NCBI RefSeq assembly: GCF_003350295.1
Contig: NZ_QLYY01000006.1
Span: 124,001-188,000 of the forward strand
Direction: 5' to 3'
Source of the DNA: Vibrio tetraodonis
GTDB lineage: Bacteria > Pseudomonadota > Gammaproteobacteria > Enterobacterales > Vibrionaceae
Length of the DNA: 64,000 nt
Below are positions 40,000-48,629 of this stretch, one piece after another. Made by a program: the position numbers and the translations under genes. The notes under the pieces were generated by a model, which saw only the letters and a program-made list of their open reading frames with translations, did not search any database and was not told the origin of the DNA. Numbering within the stretch: the stretch's first letter is position 1; the number at the start of each line of letters is the position of its first letter.

Positions 40000-40015
40000 A
40001 GCCATCTAGACGCCT
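40000..40015. promoter_or_regulatory. MetJ boxes, metE-proximal
   Basis: Two adjacent 8-mers, AGCCATCT (6/8) and AGACGCCT (7/8), match the met box about 100 bp before the metE start, probably overlapping its promoter. Confidence 0.55.
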
Positions 40016-40117
40016 TTAGGTGTTCTATACAAAACCCCAAGGGTGATGATGAATGAGATTGAGCTTTGTAAACAATCTCACCCGTTTAAAAACTTCAAAT
40101 ATAAAAGGACGAGTAAG

Positions 40118-42400
40118 ATGGTGACAACAACGCATATATTAGGTTATCCAAGAATAGGTGAGCAACGTGAACTTAAATTTGCGCTTGAAAAGTATTGGCG
40201 TGGCGACATTGATCAAGCGGCTTTAAAAGCGGTAGGTTCTGAACTGAGGCATAAGAATTGGCAAACACAGTCTGATGCTGAACTCAGTTATGTCACTGCT
40301 GGGGACTTTGCTTGGTATGACCATGTATTAACCACCACCTTGCTGCTTGGCCACGTCCCAAAGCGGCACCAAACTGGGTTTCCTGACTTGGATACTTTGT
40401 TTCGAGTTGGGCGAGGACGCTCCCAACAAAAAGAGGGTGAGAAAGGCGCAGCAGCCTCGGATATGACCAAATGGTTTAACACCAATTACCACTATATTGT
40501 TCCTGAATTTAGTCAAGAAGATACGTTTGAAGTCAGTTGGCCTCAGCTATTTGAAGAAGTGAGTGAAGCAACTAAAGCAGGTCATAAGGTTAAACCTGTT
40601 TTGCTTGGCCCTATAAGTTACCTCTACTTAGGGAAGGAAGTTGAGGACGGATTCGATCGTTTGAGTTTGCTACCACGCATTCTTACTGCTTATCAAACCA
40701 TATTGTCTAAATTTGCTGCGCAAGGCGTTGAGTGGGTTCAAATAGACGAACCGATTTTATCTTTAGAGCTTGAGACACCATGGTTAAAATCATTCAAGCT
40801 TGCTTACCAAGTCCTCCGTTGCGATGTGAAAGTACTTTTGACCACCTATTTTGATTCATTAGAAGATTCACTTGATAACGTTGTGGAACTCGATGTTGAT
40901 GGTTTGCACGTGGATCTCTCTGCGGCTCCTAAGCAGCTCGATCAGCTTGTGTCTAAACTTCCCCAGCAGTGGGTGCTTTCTGCTGGAGTGGTGAATGGCC
41001 GAAATGTATGGCGCGCAGATCTTGCCGCTCAGCTAGAGCGATTAAAGCCCATCAAAAACAAATTAGGCGATCGCCTATGGGTTGCAAGTTCATGCTCATT
41101 ACTTCACTCCCCTGTGGATCTTGACTTGGAATCCGCACTATCTGAAGAGGTGCGTAGTTGGTTTGCTTTTGCAAAACAAAAGGTCTCTGAGGTGGCTCTA
41201 TTAGCTAAAGCGCTTGATGGCGACCAACAAGCGATTGAAGCTTGTCACAGCTACAGTGTGCCAGTAAAGTCTCGTAGAGACGCAACGCATGTTAATAAAC
41301 CAGAAGTTCAAGAGCGTCTTAATCAAATAACCAAAGCTTTTGCTCGGCGAAGTGCTCCTTATGAGGAGCGTGCGCTTGCCCAAAGTAAAGCGCTGGATTT
41401 ACCTTTGTTTCCGACGACCACAATAGGATCGTTTCCACAAACGAGTGAGATCCGGATACAACGTAGTGCTTATCGTACCGGGAAATTGTCCGAATCGGAC
41501 TATAATGTCGCGTTACAAGGTCACATAAAAGAAGCGGTACTGCGTCAAGAAGCCTTGGATCTCGATGTCTTGGTTCATGGTGAAGCTGAGCGAAATGATA
41601 TGGTGGAGTACTTTGCAGAAAACTTGGCTGGTTTCCAGACTACGCAATTTGGCTGGGTGCAAAGTTATGGCTCTCGATGTGTAAAGCCAGCGATTGTGGT
41701 TGCAGATATCGAAAGAGAAAAACCAATTACCGTTGAATGGTCAAAGTATGCTCAGTCACTGACGTCCAAGAAAATGAAGGGCATGCTTACTGGTCCAGTG
41801 ACCATTTTATGTTGGACATTCCCTAGGGAAGATATCAGCCGTAAAGAGATCGCTAATCAGTTAGCGCTGGCGCTTCGAGATGAAGTATCAGACTTACAAG
41901 CGGCGGGGATCAATATTATTCAAATCGATGAACCCGCATTTCGCGAAGGTCTGCCACTGAAAAAGCGTGCCCATTCTGAATACCTTGATTGGGCAGTCGA
42001 CGCCTTTAAAATCTCTGCGGCAGGAGCAAGCTCAGAAACCCAAATCCATACTCATATGTGTTACTCCGAATTTAACGAAATTATTGATTCTGTGGCAGCT
42101 TTGGACGCTGATGTGATAACCATAGAAACGTCGAGGTCGAATATGGAACTACTCAAAGCGTTTGAGGAGTTTAATTATCCTAATGAGATTGGCCCAGGCG
42201 TTTATGATATCCACTCTCCAAATATCCCCAGTAAAGAATGGATTGAAGGCTTGATTAACAAAGCAGCGGAGAAAATCCCAGCTAAACGCTTATGGGTAAA
42301 CCCTGATTGTGGTTTAAAAACGAGAAACTGGGCTGAAACGGAAGCTTCACTGAATAACATGGTGTCTGCAGCTAAAAAGCTGCGTGCTGAATATTCATAA
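40118..42400 (+). CDS. metE: MetE, cobalamin-independent methionine synthase
   Basis: Transfers a methyl group from methyltetrahydrofolate (polyglutamate) to homocysteine. I start at the ATG at 40118 (760 aa), since [23 protein letters not shown] is the family N-terminus and AAAAGGA precedes it; the frame is open 25 codons further with non-family sequence. The C-terminal domain has the zinc ligands in THMCYSEF and NPDCGLKTR, plus [15 protein letters not shown]. Regulated by the MetJ and MetR sites upstream. Followed by a strong terminator. Confidence 0.98.
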   Translation: MVTTTHILGYPRIGEQRELKFALEKYWRGDIDQAALKAVGSELRHKNWQTQSDAELSYVTAGDFAWYDHVLTTTLLLGHVPKRHQTGFPDLDTLFRVGRGRSQQKEGEKGAAASDMTKWFNTNYHYIVPEFSQEDTFEVSWPQLFEEVSEATKAGHKVKPVLLGPISYLYLGKEVEDGFDRLSLLPRILTAYQTILSKFAAQGVEWVQIDEPILSLELETPWLKSFKLAYQVLRCDVKVLLTTYFDSLEDSLDNVVELDVDGLHVDLSAAPKQLDQLVSKLPQQWVLSAGVVNGRNVWRADLAAQLERLKPIKNKLGDRLWVASSCSLLHSPVDLDLESALSEEVRSWFAFAKQKVSEVALLAKALDGDQQAIEACHSYSVPVKSRRDATHVNKPEVQERLNQITKAFARRSAPYEERALAQSKALDLPLFPTTTIGSFPQTSEIRIQRSAYRTGKLSESDYNVALQGHIKEAVLRQEALDLDVLVHGEAERNDMVEYFAENLAGFQTTQFGWVQSYGSRCVKPAIVVADIEREKPITVEWSKYAQSLTSKKMKGMLTGPVTILCWTFPREDISRKEIANQLALALRDEVSDLQAAGINIIQIDEPAFREGLPLKKRAHSEYLDWAVDAFKISAAGASSETQIHTHMCYSEFNEIIDSVAALDADVITIETSRSNMELLKAFEEFNYPNEIGPGVYDIHSPNIPSKEWIEGLINKAAEKIPAKRLWVNPDCGLKTRNWAETEASLNNMVSAAKKLRAEYS

Positions 42401-42417
42401 AACTGAGTGAAGGTAAA

Positions 42418-42442
42418 AATGCCGACTACTTTGGTCGGCATT
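42418..42442 (+). terminator. Terminator of metE
   Basis: A 9-bp stem AATGCCGAC/GTCGGCATT with a 7-base loop, 17 bases after the metE stop, followed by TATTGG; the T-run is short. Confidence 0.75.
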
Positions 42443-42464
42443 ATTGGCTATAACTCACATAAGT

Positions 42465-42514
42465 TTGCCACCAGCCGTCAAAAATTAGTTATAATGCAAC
42501 CATGTTGTGCACAA
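42465..42514 (+). promoter_or_regulatory. Promoter and palindromic operator of ohrR
   Basis: A -10 TATAAT at 42490-42495, a possible -35 TTGCCA at 42465-42470 (19-bp spacer), and a 10-bp perfect palindrome TTGTGCACAA at 42505-42514, between the -10 and the ATG. The palindrome is a good candidate for an autoregulatory OhrR operator. Confidence 0.5.
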
Positions 42515-42526
42515 TGAAAATAGACG

Positions 42527-42985
42527 ATGAACACACCCAACAAACCTAAACCGACCTCAGATAAATCCATGCTTCTTTTAAGTGAGCAGATTTGCTTTCC
42601 TCTCTATAGCGCAGCTAACTCAGTGACCAGAGCTTATCGACCTTTATTAGAGAGCTTAGATCTTACCTATTCGCAATATCTGGTCATGATGCTGTTGTGG
42701 GAGAAAGATGGGGCCAGTGTTAAAGATTTAGGCAGTCGGTTACATCTTGATTCTGGAACTTTAACGCCATTACTCAAACGCCTAGAAGCTAAGGGTTTTG
42801 TCGCAAGAGGAAGAAGTGAAGAAGACGAGAGGGTACGAGTACTCAACCTAACTGACCAAGGTCGAGCACTTAAAGAACAAGCCAAATCTGTCCCGAGCAA
42901 TATGTTGTGCAAAATCAATCTCGATGCCGATGAGTTAATTTCTCTCAGACGCTTGTGCGATAAAGTCCTTTCTAACCTCACCTAA
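42527..42985 (+). CDS. ohrR: OhrR-type MarR regulator
   Basis: 152 aa MarR-family repressor. LSEQICFPLYSAANSVTRAYRPLL carries the peroxide-sensing cysteine (C23), the sign of the OhrR subgroup; the winged helix follows (LGSRLHLDSGTLTPLLKRLEAKG and RSEEDERVRVLNLTDQG). OhrR normally represses ohr, an organic-hydroperoxide reductase next door; no ohr gene is in the flanks here. Convergent with a broken DNA glycosylase gene 5 bp away. Confidence 0.87.
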   Translation: MNTPNKPKPTSDKSMLLLSEQICFPLYSAANSVTRAYRPLLESLDLTYSQYLVMMLLWEKDGASVKDLGSRLHLDSGTLTPLLKRLEAKGFVARGRSEEDERVRVLNLTDQGRALKEQAKSVPSNMLCKINLDADELISLRRLCDKVLSNLT

Positions 42986-42990
42986 TACGG

Positions 42991-43678
42991 TTAAACCTGG
43001 TTATCCCCAAGGCTGAAAGCGATGATCTGACTAATTTGAGTTAGACTACGGCCACTCTCTTGCTGCCATTGTGCAAAGGCTTGGTTTATCGCTTTGAGAG
43101 AGCGTTTAGTGTCTTTTCCGCCCTCAATAATTTGATAGCTTCTTAGATAAGATTCAACATCGCCAGATAAAATAAAGGTGTCGATGCCCATTTGACGGAG
43201 GCTGTAGGGGCCAGTATTACCACCTAGTCGACAGCCATGTTTTTTAAGAAAGAGCCATAGTTCAGTGATTTCGTCGCTTGGCCATTTGGCGACCATCTTA
43301 CCAAATGAACCATGTTTTAGTGTCACTTCATGGATCATTTGGGCATTTTCACAGATTGATTTTACTTTGGCCTGATGGCGAATAATACGTTTATCGGATG
43401 CTTTTTTGTCCCATTGCTCTTCAGAGAGCATAAGTAAAGGTTCAACCTCAAAAACCAAAGAAAACCTCTTCAAAATGCGGCCACTTTTTTCTCACCACAC
43501 TCCATGAGATGCCACTTTGAAAAACCTTCATACTGAAAGCCGCCAGCCAGCGATCATTAGCAATGTTAGCGATTTGCTGCTGACTCAGTGGGCTTGAAAG
43601 CATGGATTCAAGCTGTTGTTTTCCACCTTTGCGTTCACTCGCTCTATGATAAATATCTGCAAATTTTTCTAGTGACAA
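42991..43678 (-). pseudogene. DNA-3-methyladenine glycosylase I-like gene, frameshifted
   Basis: Two leftward frames read as one protein. 43678-43448 gives MSLEKFADIYHRASERKGG ... FEEVFFGF and then a stop; 42991-about 43455 in the next frame continues EVEPLLMLSEEQWDKKAS ... RLGGNTGPYSLRQMGIDTF. Joined, this is a DNA glycosylase of the 3-methyladenine glycosylase I type (about 225 aa) with the KHGCRLGGNTGPYSLR helix-hairpin region. The break is one extra base in a run of five A (43450-43454, + strand): with four, the codons read GGT TTT GAG GTT. It is either a recent inactivation, phase variation, or a sequencing error. Confidence 0.78.
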
Positions 43679-43859
43679 TGCTACTTTCTCCGATTAGGAA
43701 ATACGAGTTTTCTATGTATGCAAAGGAACGATCTTCTTTGCTAGCCGCTGCTAAAATGACTTATACAAGCTTTGATTCTAGTACTGAAGATTGACCCAAT
43801 TAGCCCAACTAGCTTAAGGGTTTCTTTACTACAATCTCATTGATACTAAGGGAGATTTG

Positions 43860-44648
43860 ATGCAAAAGGAACCTTATTATTTACATTTAGGAGAGGGTTA
43901 TTTCGACGCAAAGACTATGAATGAGTTGGCGGTGGCATTTGATTCAATCCATGTCGACTTACTTCGAGGTCGTGGCTCGGTGCAGGTCGTGGACATGCAA
44001 GGTTGGAGCCGTGACAAACTTAAGCAGTTCAATAGAAGTGTTACGAAAAAATTAGGCGATACACCATATATCATCAAAAATGCCGTGGATAATAAACAGC
44101 CTAAGCTGCGTCCTTACTCTTGGTACACACAAGAAGATTGTTTGAAGTCTGCCTTGGCTATGAAGAGTAAAGACGTTGTATTGAGCAACCATAACCATCT
44201 CTACCACCTAGTTAATCATCCAGCAGTGTCTTTGATAGAATCTACTCTATCCATGGCGTTTCCAGATATAGAGTTAATCGAAAACTCAGGCTCATTTATT
44301 TATCCTCCTGATGATGGAATGATGTCATGGCACACTAATGAAAGCGCGTCCTTAGCACCTGTCAGAATTTATTTTGTTTATACGCCGGAAGACCAAAAAT
44401 CTTTCTTTCGTTATGTAGATGCGGACGGGAGAATATATACCTCATGGGACAAAAAAGGTTGGAATATTAGAGCATTTTATTGCGGAAATGTGCAGGTCGA
44501 TGGATTTCGCCTTTGGCACTGTGTTCTGTCTAACACTCACAGATTTTCATTCGGTTTCAGATTGACAGGTATTTCAATGTTTCAGCTTAGCTCGATGACA
44601 CAAGGGTTTGATTCTAATTATATGAGTATTGAAGACTGGAGAGTTTGA
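43860..44648 (+). CDS. Protein with oxygenase-like (double-stranded beta-helix) features
   Basis: 262 aa, cytoplasmic. The ATG at 43860 follows AAGGGAGA. I recognise no named family. Residues 145-235 have the layout of a 2-oxoglutarate/Fe(II) oxygenase core: SGSFIYPPDDGMMSWHTNE (His158), a strand block PVRIYFVYTPED, a charged loop, GFRLWHCVLSNTHRFSFGFRL (His220, Arg228/Arg234). If so, the usual HxD is HTN here, which would need Asn160 as ligand or leaves activity in doubt. Alone on its strand, between the broken glycosylase gene and dsbA-like gene. Confidence 0.6.
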   Translation: MQKEPYYLHLGEGYFDAKTMNELAVAFDSIHVDLLRGRGSVQVVDMQGWSRDKLKQFNRSVTKKLGDTPYIIKNAVDNKQPKLRPYSWYTQEDCLKSALAMKSKDVVLSNHNHLYHLVNHPAVSLIESTLSMAFPDIELIENSGSFIYPPDDGMMSWHTNESASLAPVRIYFVYTPEDQKSFFRYVDADGRIYTSWDKKGWNIRAFYCGNVQVDGFRLWHCVLSNTHRFSFGFRLTGISMFQLSSMTQGFDSNYMSIEDWRV

Positions 44649-44708
44649 TAAGTGTAGCAATGAAGGCCAACGGGTTGTACGTTGACCTTATTTTGTTTTC
44701 GGTTATCT

Positions 44709-45308
44709 TTACAATGTCAGTAGGTAGTTAATCAGCTGGCTGTATTCTTCCATTGATTTAATTTTTTCTGATTTGACTATGTACTTGTCGTTGACCAGAA
44801 CACCGGGAACGCCAGTTAAGGTACTTTTCTCAAACTGCTTATCGAAGTTTTTCTGCATCGAGCTAACCACAAAGCTGTTATAAGTCGCATCAAATTTTTT
44901 CGCATCTACTCCATTATCTAGAAAGATTTGTCGCAGAGCCTTTTCATTTTTTGGTGCGCTGCGCAGCTGATGAATTTGTTTAAACATCGCTGGTACCATA
45001 CTATCTTCGACCCCAAGAGTTACCATAGTGGCATAGGATTTAGCCATAGGAATAGCCATGTCTTTACCCATAAACGCGACATGAACCTTTTCAAACTGCG
45101 CATCTTTGGGAAGTGAAGTTTTCACTTGATTGATAACTGGTTCGAAGTTGTAACAATGTGGGCAGTAGAAAGAGAAAAACTCGGTCACTTTTGGTGTGGC
45201 TGATTTTTCTGTTTTTAGCACTTCATAATATGTGCCTTCATCAAACTTTGCTGCCTGAGTACTGAGCGAAATAATAGCGGTTGTAAGTAAAGCAAATAAC
45301 TTTTTCAT
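44709..45308 (-). CDS. DsbA-family periplasmic thiol:disulfide oxidoreductase
   Basis: 199 aa starting at the ATG at 45308, with AGGAA upstream. A signal peptide (KKLFALLTTAIISLSTQAA) is followed by a DsbA fold: active site CPHC in FFSFYCPHCYNFEP, the inserted helical domain, and the cis-Pro block TLTGVPGVLVNDKY. The active-site CPHC and TGVP match classical DsbA. Housekeeping dsbA usually lies elsewhere in Vibrio, so this may be a paralogue. The Cys-rich protein just upstream on the same strand could be a client. Confidence 0.85.
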   Translation of the reverse strand: MKKLFALLTTAIISLSTQAAKFDEGTYYEVLKTEKSATPKVTEFFSFYCPHCYNFEPVINQVKTSLPKDAQFEKVHVAFMGKDMAIPMAKSYATMVTLGVEDSMVPAMFKQIHQLRSAPKNEKALRQIFLDNGVDAKKFDATYNSFVVSSMQKNFDKQFEKSTLTGVPGVLVNDKYIVKSEKIKSMEEYSQLINYLLTL

Positions 45309-45379
45309 CAAATAATTCCTAATAAATACAAATGACTCCGACTATTGTAGTCGGTAATAAATGAGTAAATGATTAAGAA

Positions 45380-45724
45380 CTAAGCAATAGGAGGTCGAAA
45401 CAAGGTTTGTATACGGGCCACCGCTTTTTCTGATTTGTCTGGTCTGATTAAAGCGAGAGAACTTTGACGAGTATCTGTCAATTTGAGCTCAGTGAGATAG
45501 GGCTCTTTTAGAGCACAAAAGGCTGCGCAGCAGTGGTGTGCTGCATTGGTTTTGCTGTGACTTTGATTTTCGGCGGGGCATTTTATTTCATGGGTAAGCG
45601 AACTATCTGGCACTATGACCAAAGCTTCTTGAGTGGGCTGAGAAGCAAAAGCGACGCTGACACTGATAAATGTGAAGCAAAAAAGCGCAACTATATATGA
45701 TGAAAATCGAGTCAGCAAGTTCAA
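45380..45724 (-). CDS. Cys/His-rich secreted protein of unknown function
   Basis: 114 aa. A hydrophobic N-terminus (about 8-28, YIVALFCFTFISVSVAFAS) looks like a signal peptide. The mature part has IKCPAENQSH and AAHHCCAAFCALKEP, four cysteines and several histidines that could bind metal, and a short FRPPIA end, a pattern reminiscent of DUF2946-like small proteins linked to copper loci. Not assigned. It lies 72 bp upstream of the DsbA-like gene, on the same strand. Confidence 0.6.
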   Translation of the reverse strand: MNLLTRFSSYIVALFCFTFISVSVAFASQPTQEALVIVPDSSLTHEIKCPAENQSHSKTNAAHHCCAAFCALKEPYLTELKLTDTRQSSLALIRPDKSEKAVARIQTLFRPPIA

Positions 45725-46155
45725 CTATCCCCAATGGCCGAAAAACTAGCTTACCGCATTTGGCCTCAATGATAAATGGTGAAAAGAAAGTTGAGTCGCT
45801 ATAATCGCTGATTGATCTATTTATATTAATCAATAACATAAAACCTACTTCTAATGTTTGATTTAAACTATCTTACAAAAATTAATACACACTATTGATT
45901 GAGGGGTGAAGCAGGGTTGAGTTCTCAGCGCTGCTTGTTACGCTGTGTCTCAATCCTGCCAACGCCTAAGTCGGTTTGTTCTTCTAAATATTAATCGCTC
46001 TTTCAGATAGCAACTACACTTACATTTATATCTATTAATCTTTCGGTCACTATAGGTGTGTTTGTCGTGTATTGAGCACTAATAACGTATCGCTGGTAGC
46101 CATTAATAACGTCAAGTTAATGGCTGTATGTGACGATTATGCTTACGAGGTGGAA
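45725..46155. other. Gene-free region with a structured element
   Basis: 431 bp. The left part is AT-rich and should hold the promoter of the Cys-rich gene; the middle holds the strong hairpin at 45911-45959; the right part precedes the small secreted protein gene. No ORF with a ribosome site is visible. Confidence 0.5.
45911..45959. other. Conserved-looking two-helix RNA hairpin
   Basis: Outer stem GCAGGGTTGAG (45911-45921) with CTCAATCCTGC (45949-45959), 11 pairs with one G-U; inner stem CAGCG (45926-45930) with CGCTG (45941-45945). The two stems stack across a small internal loop. No T-run follows on either strand, so it is not a standard terminator. It could be a small RNA domain or a leader element. 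Confidence 0.4.
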
Positions 46156-46470
46156 ATGGTGTTTATGCGTCTGAAGGTGCTGATTGTAACTTGCAGTGTG
46201 TTGTACACCTCTAACGGGCTAGCGGGCATTAATATGTCAGAAGTTAATGCCTATGCTTATGAAGGGCTCGCCAGTATCTGTGCGACTTCAAGAAAGATAT
46301 CTGGTGCCCAAGCTCAAGAAATGAAAGCCATTCATGTGGAAAAAAAACATGAGAGACAGAAGAGAGCTTCTGCAGATACCAGCTTTTCTTATTATGCTGC
46401 AAAGCAGTTATGGGGCATTCAAAGAGGAGATAGCCCTTCTTACGAAGAATGCTCAGCGCTTTTAAAATAA
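46156..46470 (+). CDS. Small secreted protein of unknown function
   Basis: About 104 aa from the ATG at 46156, with GAGG upstream; an in-frame ATG at 46165 is also possible and the frame is open to 46072. MRLKVLIVTCSVLYTSNGLAG looks like a signal peptide. The mature part has two cysteines (ASICATS and YEECSALLK), a basic central stretch KKHERQKRAS, and no domain I know. Its end overlaps the start of the following receiver-domain frame. Confidence 0.5.
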   Translation: MVFMRLKVLIVTCSVLYTSNGLAGINMSEVNAYAYEGLASICATSRKISGAQAQEMKAIHVEKKHERQKRASADTSFSYYAAKQLWGIQRGDSPSYEECSALLK

Positions 46471-46856
46471 AGCGCGAACAAAAAACGTTTAGTCTTGTAG
46501 ATTTGTATACCAATACTTATGTGATTTATTTACTCTTGCTTGTGGATGATGATGTGGCGGTCGGAGAATCTTTGACCGCTCTCCTCTCTGCATTGGGGTG
46601 TAAGATTACAACCGCGCAAAATGGTGCCGATGCGTTAAATAAAATGGACCAAGCCCAGTTTGACCTTATTCTGACCGATTTAAAAATGCCAGTGTTAGAT
46701 GGCGTCGAATTACTTGAAATATTAGACAACAACGAACACTGGCGGTCGATTCCCAAGTACGCTACGACAGGAGAGGTGATCAGCCATGGTGACGACTCAA
46801 TTAGAGTCATCAATCAGCATACCCATGGAGTCGAGTACATTCAAAAGGCTGGTTAG
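46449..46856 (+). CDS. Orphan response-regulator receiver domain
   Basis: A CheY-like receiver domain of about 115 aa: LLLLVDDDVAVGESLTALL (acidic pair), LILTDLKMPVLDGVELL with the phospho-acceptor Asp, ATTGE as the switch Thr, and VEYIQKAG with the conserved Lys. No output domain. The start is uncertain: the ATG at 46449 overlaps the previous gene by 22 bp and adds 24 non-family residues; a GTG at 46521 would start just before the domain. No kinase gene is adjacent. Confidence 0.68.
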   Translation: MLSAFKIKREQKTFSLVDLYTNTYVIYLLLLVDDDVAVGESLTALLSALGCKITTAQNGADALNKMDQAQFDLILTDLKMPVLDGVELLEILDNNEHWRSIPKYATTGEVISHGDDSIRVINQHTHGVEYIQKAG

Positions 46857-47245
46857 CTAGATGGTCATCATTGAAAGTTGTTCCATAACAACCATCTGAG
46901 GATCCAAAGCACTTTATATAACCCACCTTTGTCGCTAATTGTTTGAGCTCTTAAGTATGTGCCCTAAACCGTTCTCTTCTCCTTCGCCAAAGACTTGTCA
47001 TTTTTGGGCTAGCAGAATTTATCCAAATAAAGATTATGTGGTGTGTTATGGGCGGCAGGGCGGAGTTTTAAACAGGATGAAAGATCTTGGCTAGAGATGT
47101 GATTTGTTCTAAAAGTGACAAAATATTCCAATTTGCGTTTATTTATGCGGTAGAGATTGGCATTAAAACTCATGAAAAGTCGCGTGGGCATTGATAGTTT
47201 TATAGTAATAATTGTTGTCACCAAAAACTTAATCACGATCTCAGT
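46857..47245. other. Gene-free region upstream of the kinase-like gene
   Basis: 389 bp with no supported ORF. It contains a small hairpin GTTGTT/AACAAC with loop CCAT near 46877-46892 and an AT-rich zone before the next gene. Nothing else recognised. Confidence 0.45.
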
Positions 47246-48400
47246 ATGAAAATAACATCGACATCTATGGCAGCCAGAGTGCCTCAATTTCAAGACATAA
47301 CGAGAAGTATAACTATCAAAAAATGCTCTAACGTTTTTATTAACCAGGGTGATGTCCCTAGCGTTCGATATCTTATTCGTAAATTCAATGGTCAGCTAGA
47401 AAAGCCGATAAAAAATATTAAATTAGAGGCCAATGCATCTCGCTCACTCAACAAAATCAATCAAGAAAAACATGCCGCTAACTTAATTGGAGAGACATTC
47501 AAAGCATATAAGCAAAGAAAAGAAGCTAAGGCGGGGAATGAGCTTGGTATTAAGACATTAACTAATTCAAAAGCAAGTAGAAGTTATTTCTATGATCAGA
47601 AAGGCCAGTTTCTTAGCCGAACGCCAGATAACTTCCAGAAAGGAGGAAAGGGTGGCTTTAAGCAGCTTGTACGAAGAGATGACCAATTTGTTCAACTTCA
47701 TATTCACAGATTAGATGAAAATCTTAACCAGCGAAGCTACAACCAATTAGCCAATAGTACTTTGCAAGGTTACGAATCCATATGTAAGGCTCAGTACGTC
47801 AATCCTACGACCATGATTGCACAAAATGGTGGAAGGGAAGTCGCCTCTCTCATCGATGAAGGTAAATCTGTGAAGATTCTTGCATTTAAAACGTTGTTAA
47901 GTGACCTAAAAAACTTGCACGACAAATCTATTTATTTCCACGACATTAAACCTGAGAATCTAACATTCGACGATAAAATAGTCAGGCATATTGATGTTGA
48001 GAACCTTATTGCACCAGGCTACAACACAAGAGATGAAGGCATAGTATGTTCACCATACTATGTTACTCAACATCTGCTGAACGATATTGGGTTTGGTGAT
48101 AATAAAGACCATGCGAGTCGAAATCATGATAATTACGCGGTGCTTAAGTCGATAATTGAGGCTACGACAGGGTCTTTTTTTGATGAGAATAATAGAGCTG
48201 ACGAAGACGCTTCAATACCATTATTCGGAATGGGGGAGCAAGCTTTGGGGCGCGCAAAAGTATGGATTCAAGAGAATGTTTTGCCTACATGGCGAGACAA
48301 TGCTGAACAGTTGCTTAAGTGTCCGGGGACTCAAACTAAACCAGTCGCAGTTTTTGACATGATTGACTGGGATTCAGTAGAAAAGAGTGATTTGGCTTGA
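47246..48400 (+). CDS. Eukaryotic-like protein kinase, effector-like
   Basis: 384 aa with no signal peptide. The C-terminal two thirds look like a protein kinase: a Gly-rich loop candidate QKGGKGGFK (131-139), catalytic loop YFHDIKPEN (230-238, Asp232, Lys234, Asn238), DFG-equivalent HIDVEN (Asp250), an activation segment ending CSPYYVTQ (268-275), and an alpha-F-like DNYAVLKSIIEATTG (295-309). The 130-residue N-terminus is basic, Ser/Asn-rich and includes an IQ-like helix (80-92). Compact kinases with HDIKPEN/IDxEN motifs occur among secreted effectors such as OspG/NleH. Secretion is inferred; no secretion genes are in the window. The beta-3 lysine is not obvious. Confidence 0.68.
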   Translation: MKITSTSMAARVPQFQDITRSITIKKCSNVFINQGDVPSVRYLIRKFNGQLEKPIKNIKLEANASRSLNKINQEKHAANLIGETFKAYKQRKEAKAGNELGIKTLTNSKASRSYFYDQKGQFLSRTPDNFQKGGKGGFKQLVRRDDQFVQLHIHRLDENLNQRSYNQLANSTLQGYESICKAQYVNPTTMIAQNGGREVASLIDEGKSVKILAFKTLLSDLKNLHDKSIYFHDIKPENLTFDDKIVRHIDVENLIAPGYNTRDEGIVCSPYYVTQHLLNDIGFGDNKDHASRNHDNYAVLKSIIEATTGSFFDENNRADEDASIPLFGMGEQALGRAKVWIQENVLPTWRDNAEQLLKCPGTQTKPVAVFDMIDWDSVEKSDLA

Positions 48401-48558
48401 TTATTTCAGGGTTGTCGAAAGATAATCAGATATGCTCGAGCTAACCAAAGGTGACTTCAATGGTTGTCGACTCATTCTGATTGAGAAAGGATAAAGAGTC
48501 CGTGCCCGCGTTAGCCACAGAGACTTTAAGCTCATTATATACCTTCGAAGCATTCACT

Positions 48559-48599
48559 AATCACCAGACTTTCTTTTAATTAAGCGCCTGGTGATTTTT
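48559..48599 (+). terminator. Possible rightward terminator upstream of the hopJ end
   Basis: A 9-bp stem AATCACCAG/CTGGTGATT (48559-48567 with 48588-48596) and a 20-base loop is followed by TTTG. It could end the kinase transcript, although it is about 160 bp after that gene. Confidence 0.5.
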
Positions 48600-48629
48600 G
48601 TTATAATGCACAGGCTTAACTGAGTTTGC

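Noticed and set aside
40043..40117. 25-codon N-terminal extension of metE
   Set aside because: It is not family sequence and the ATG at 40118 has a good ribosome site and the expected N-terminus.
43679..43794. Rightward frame covering the start of the broken glycosylase gene and the adjacent intergenic region
   Set aside because: Most of it mirrors the glycosylase coding strand; no ribosome site.
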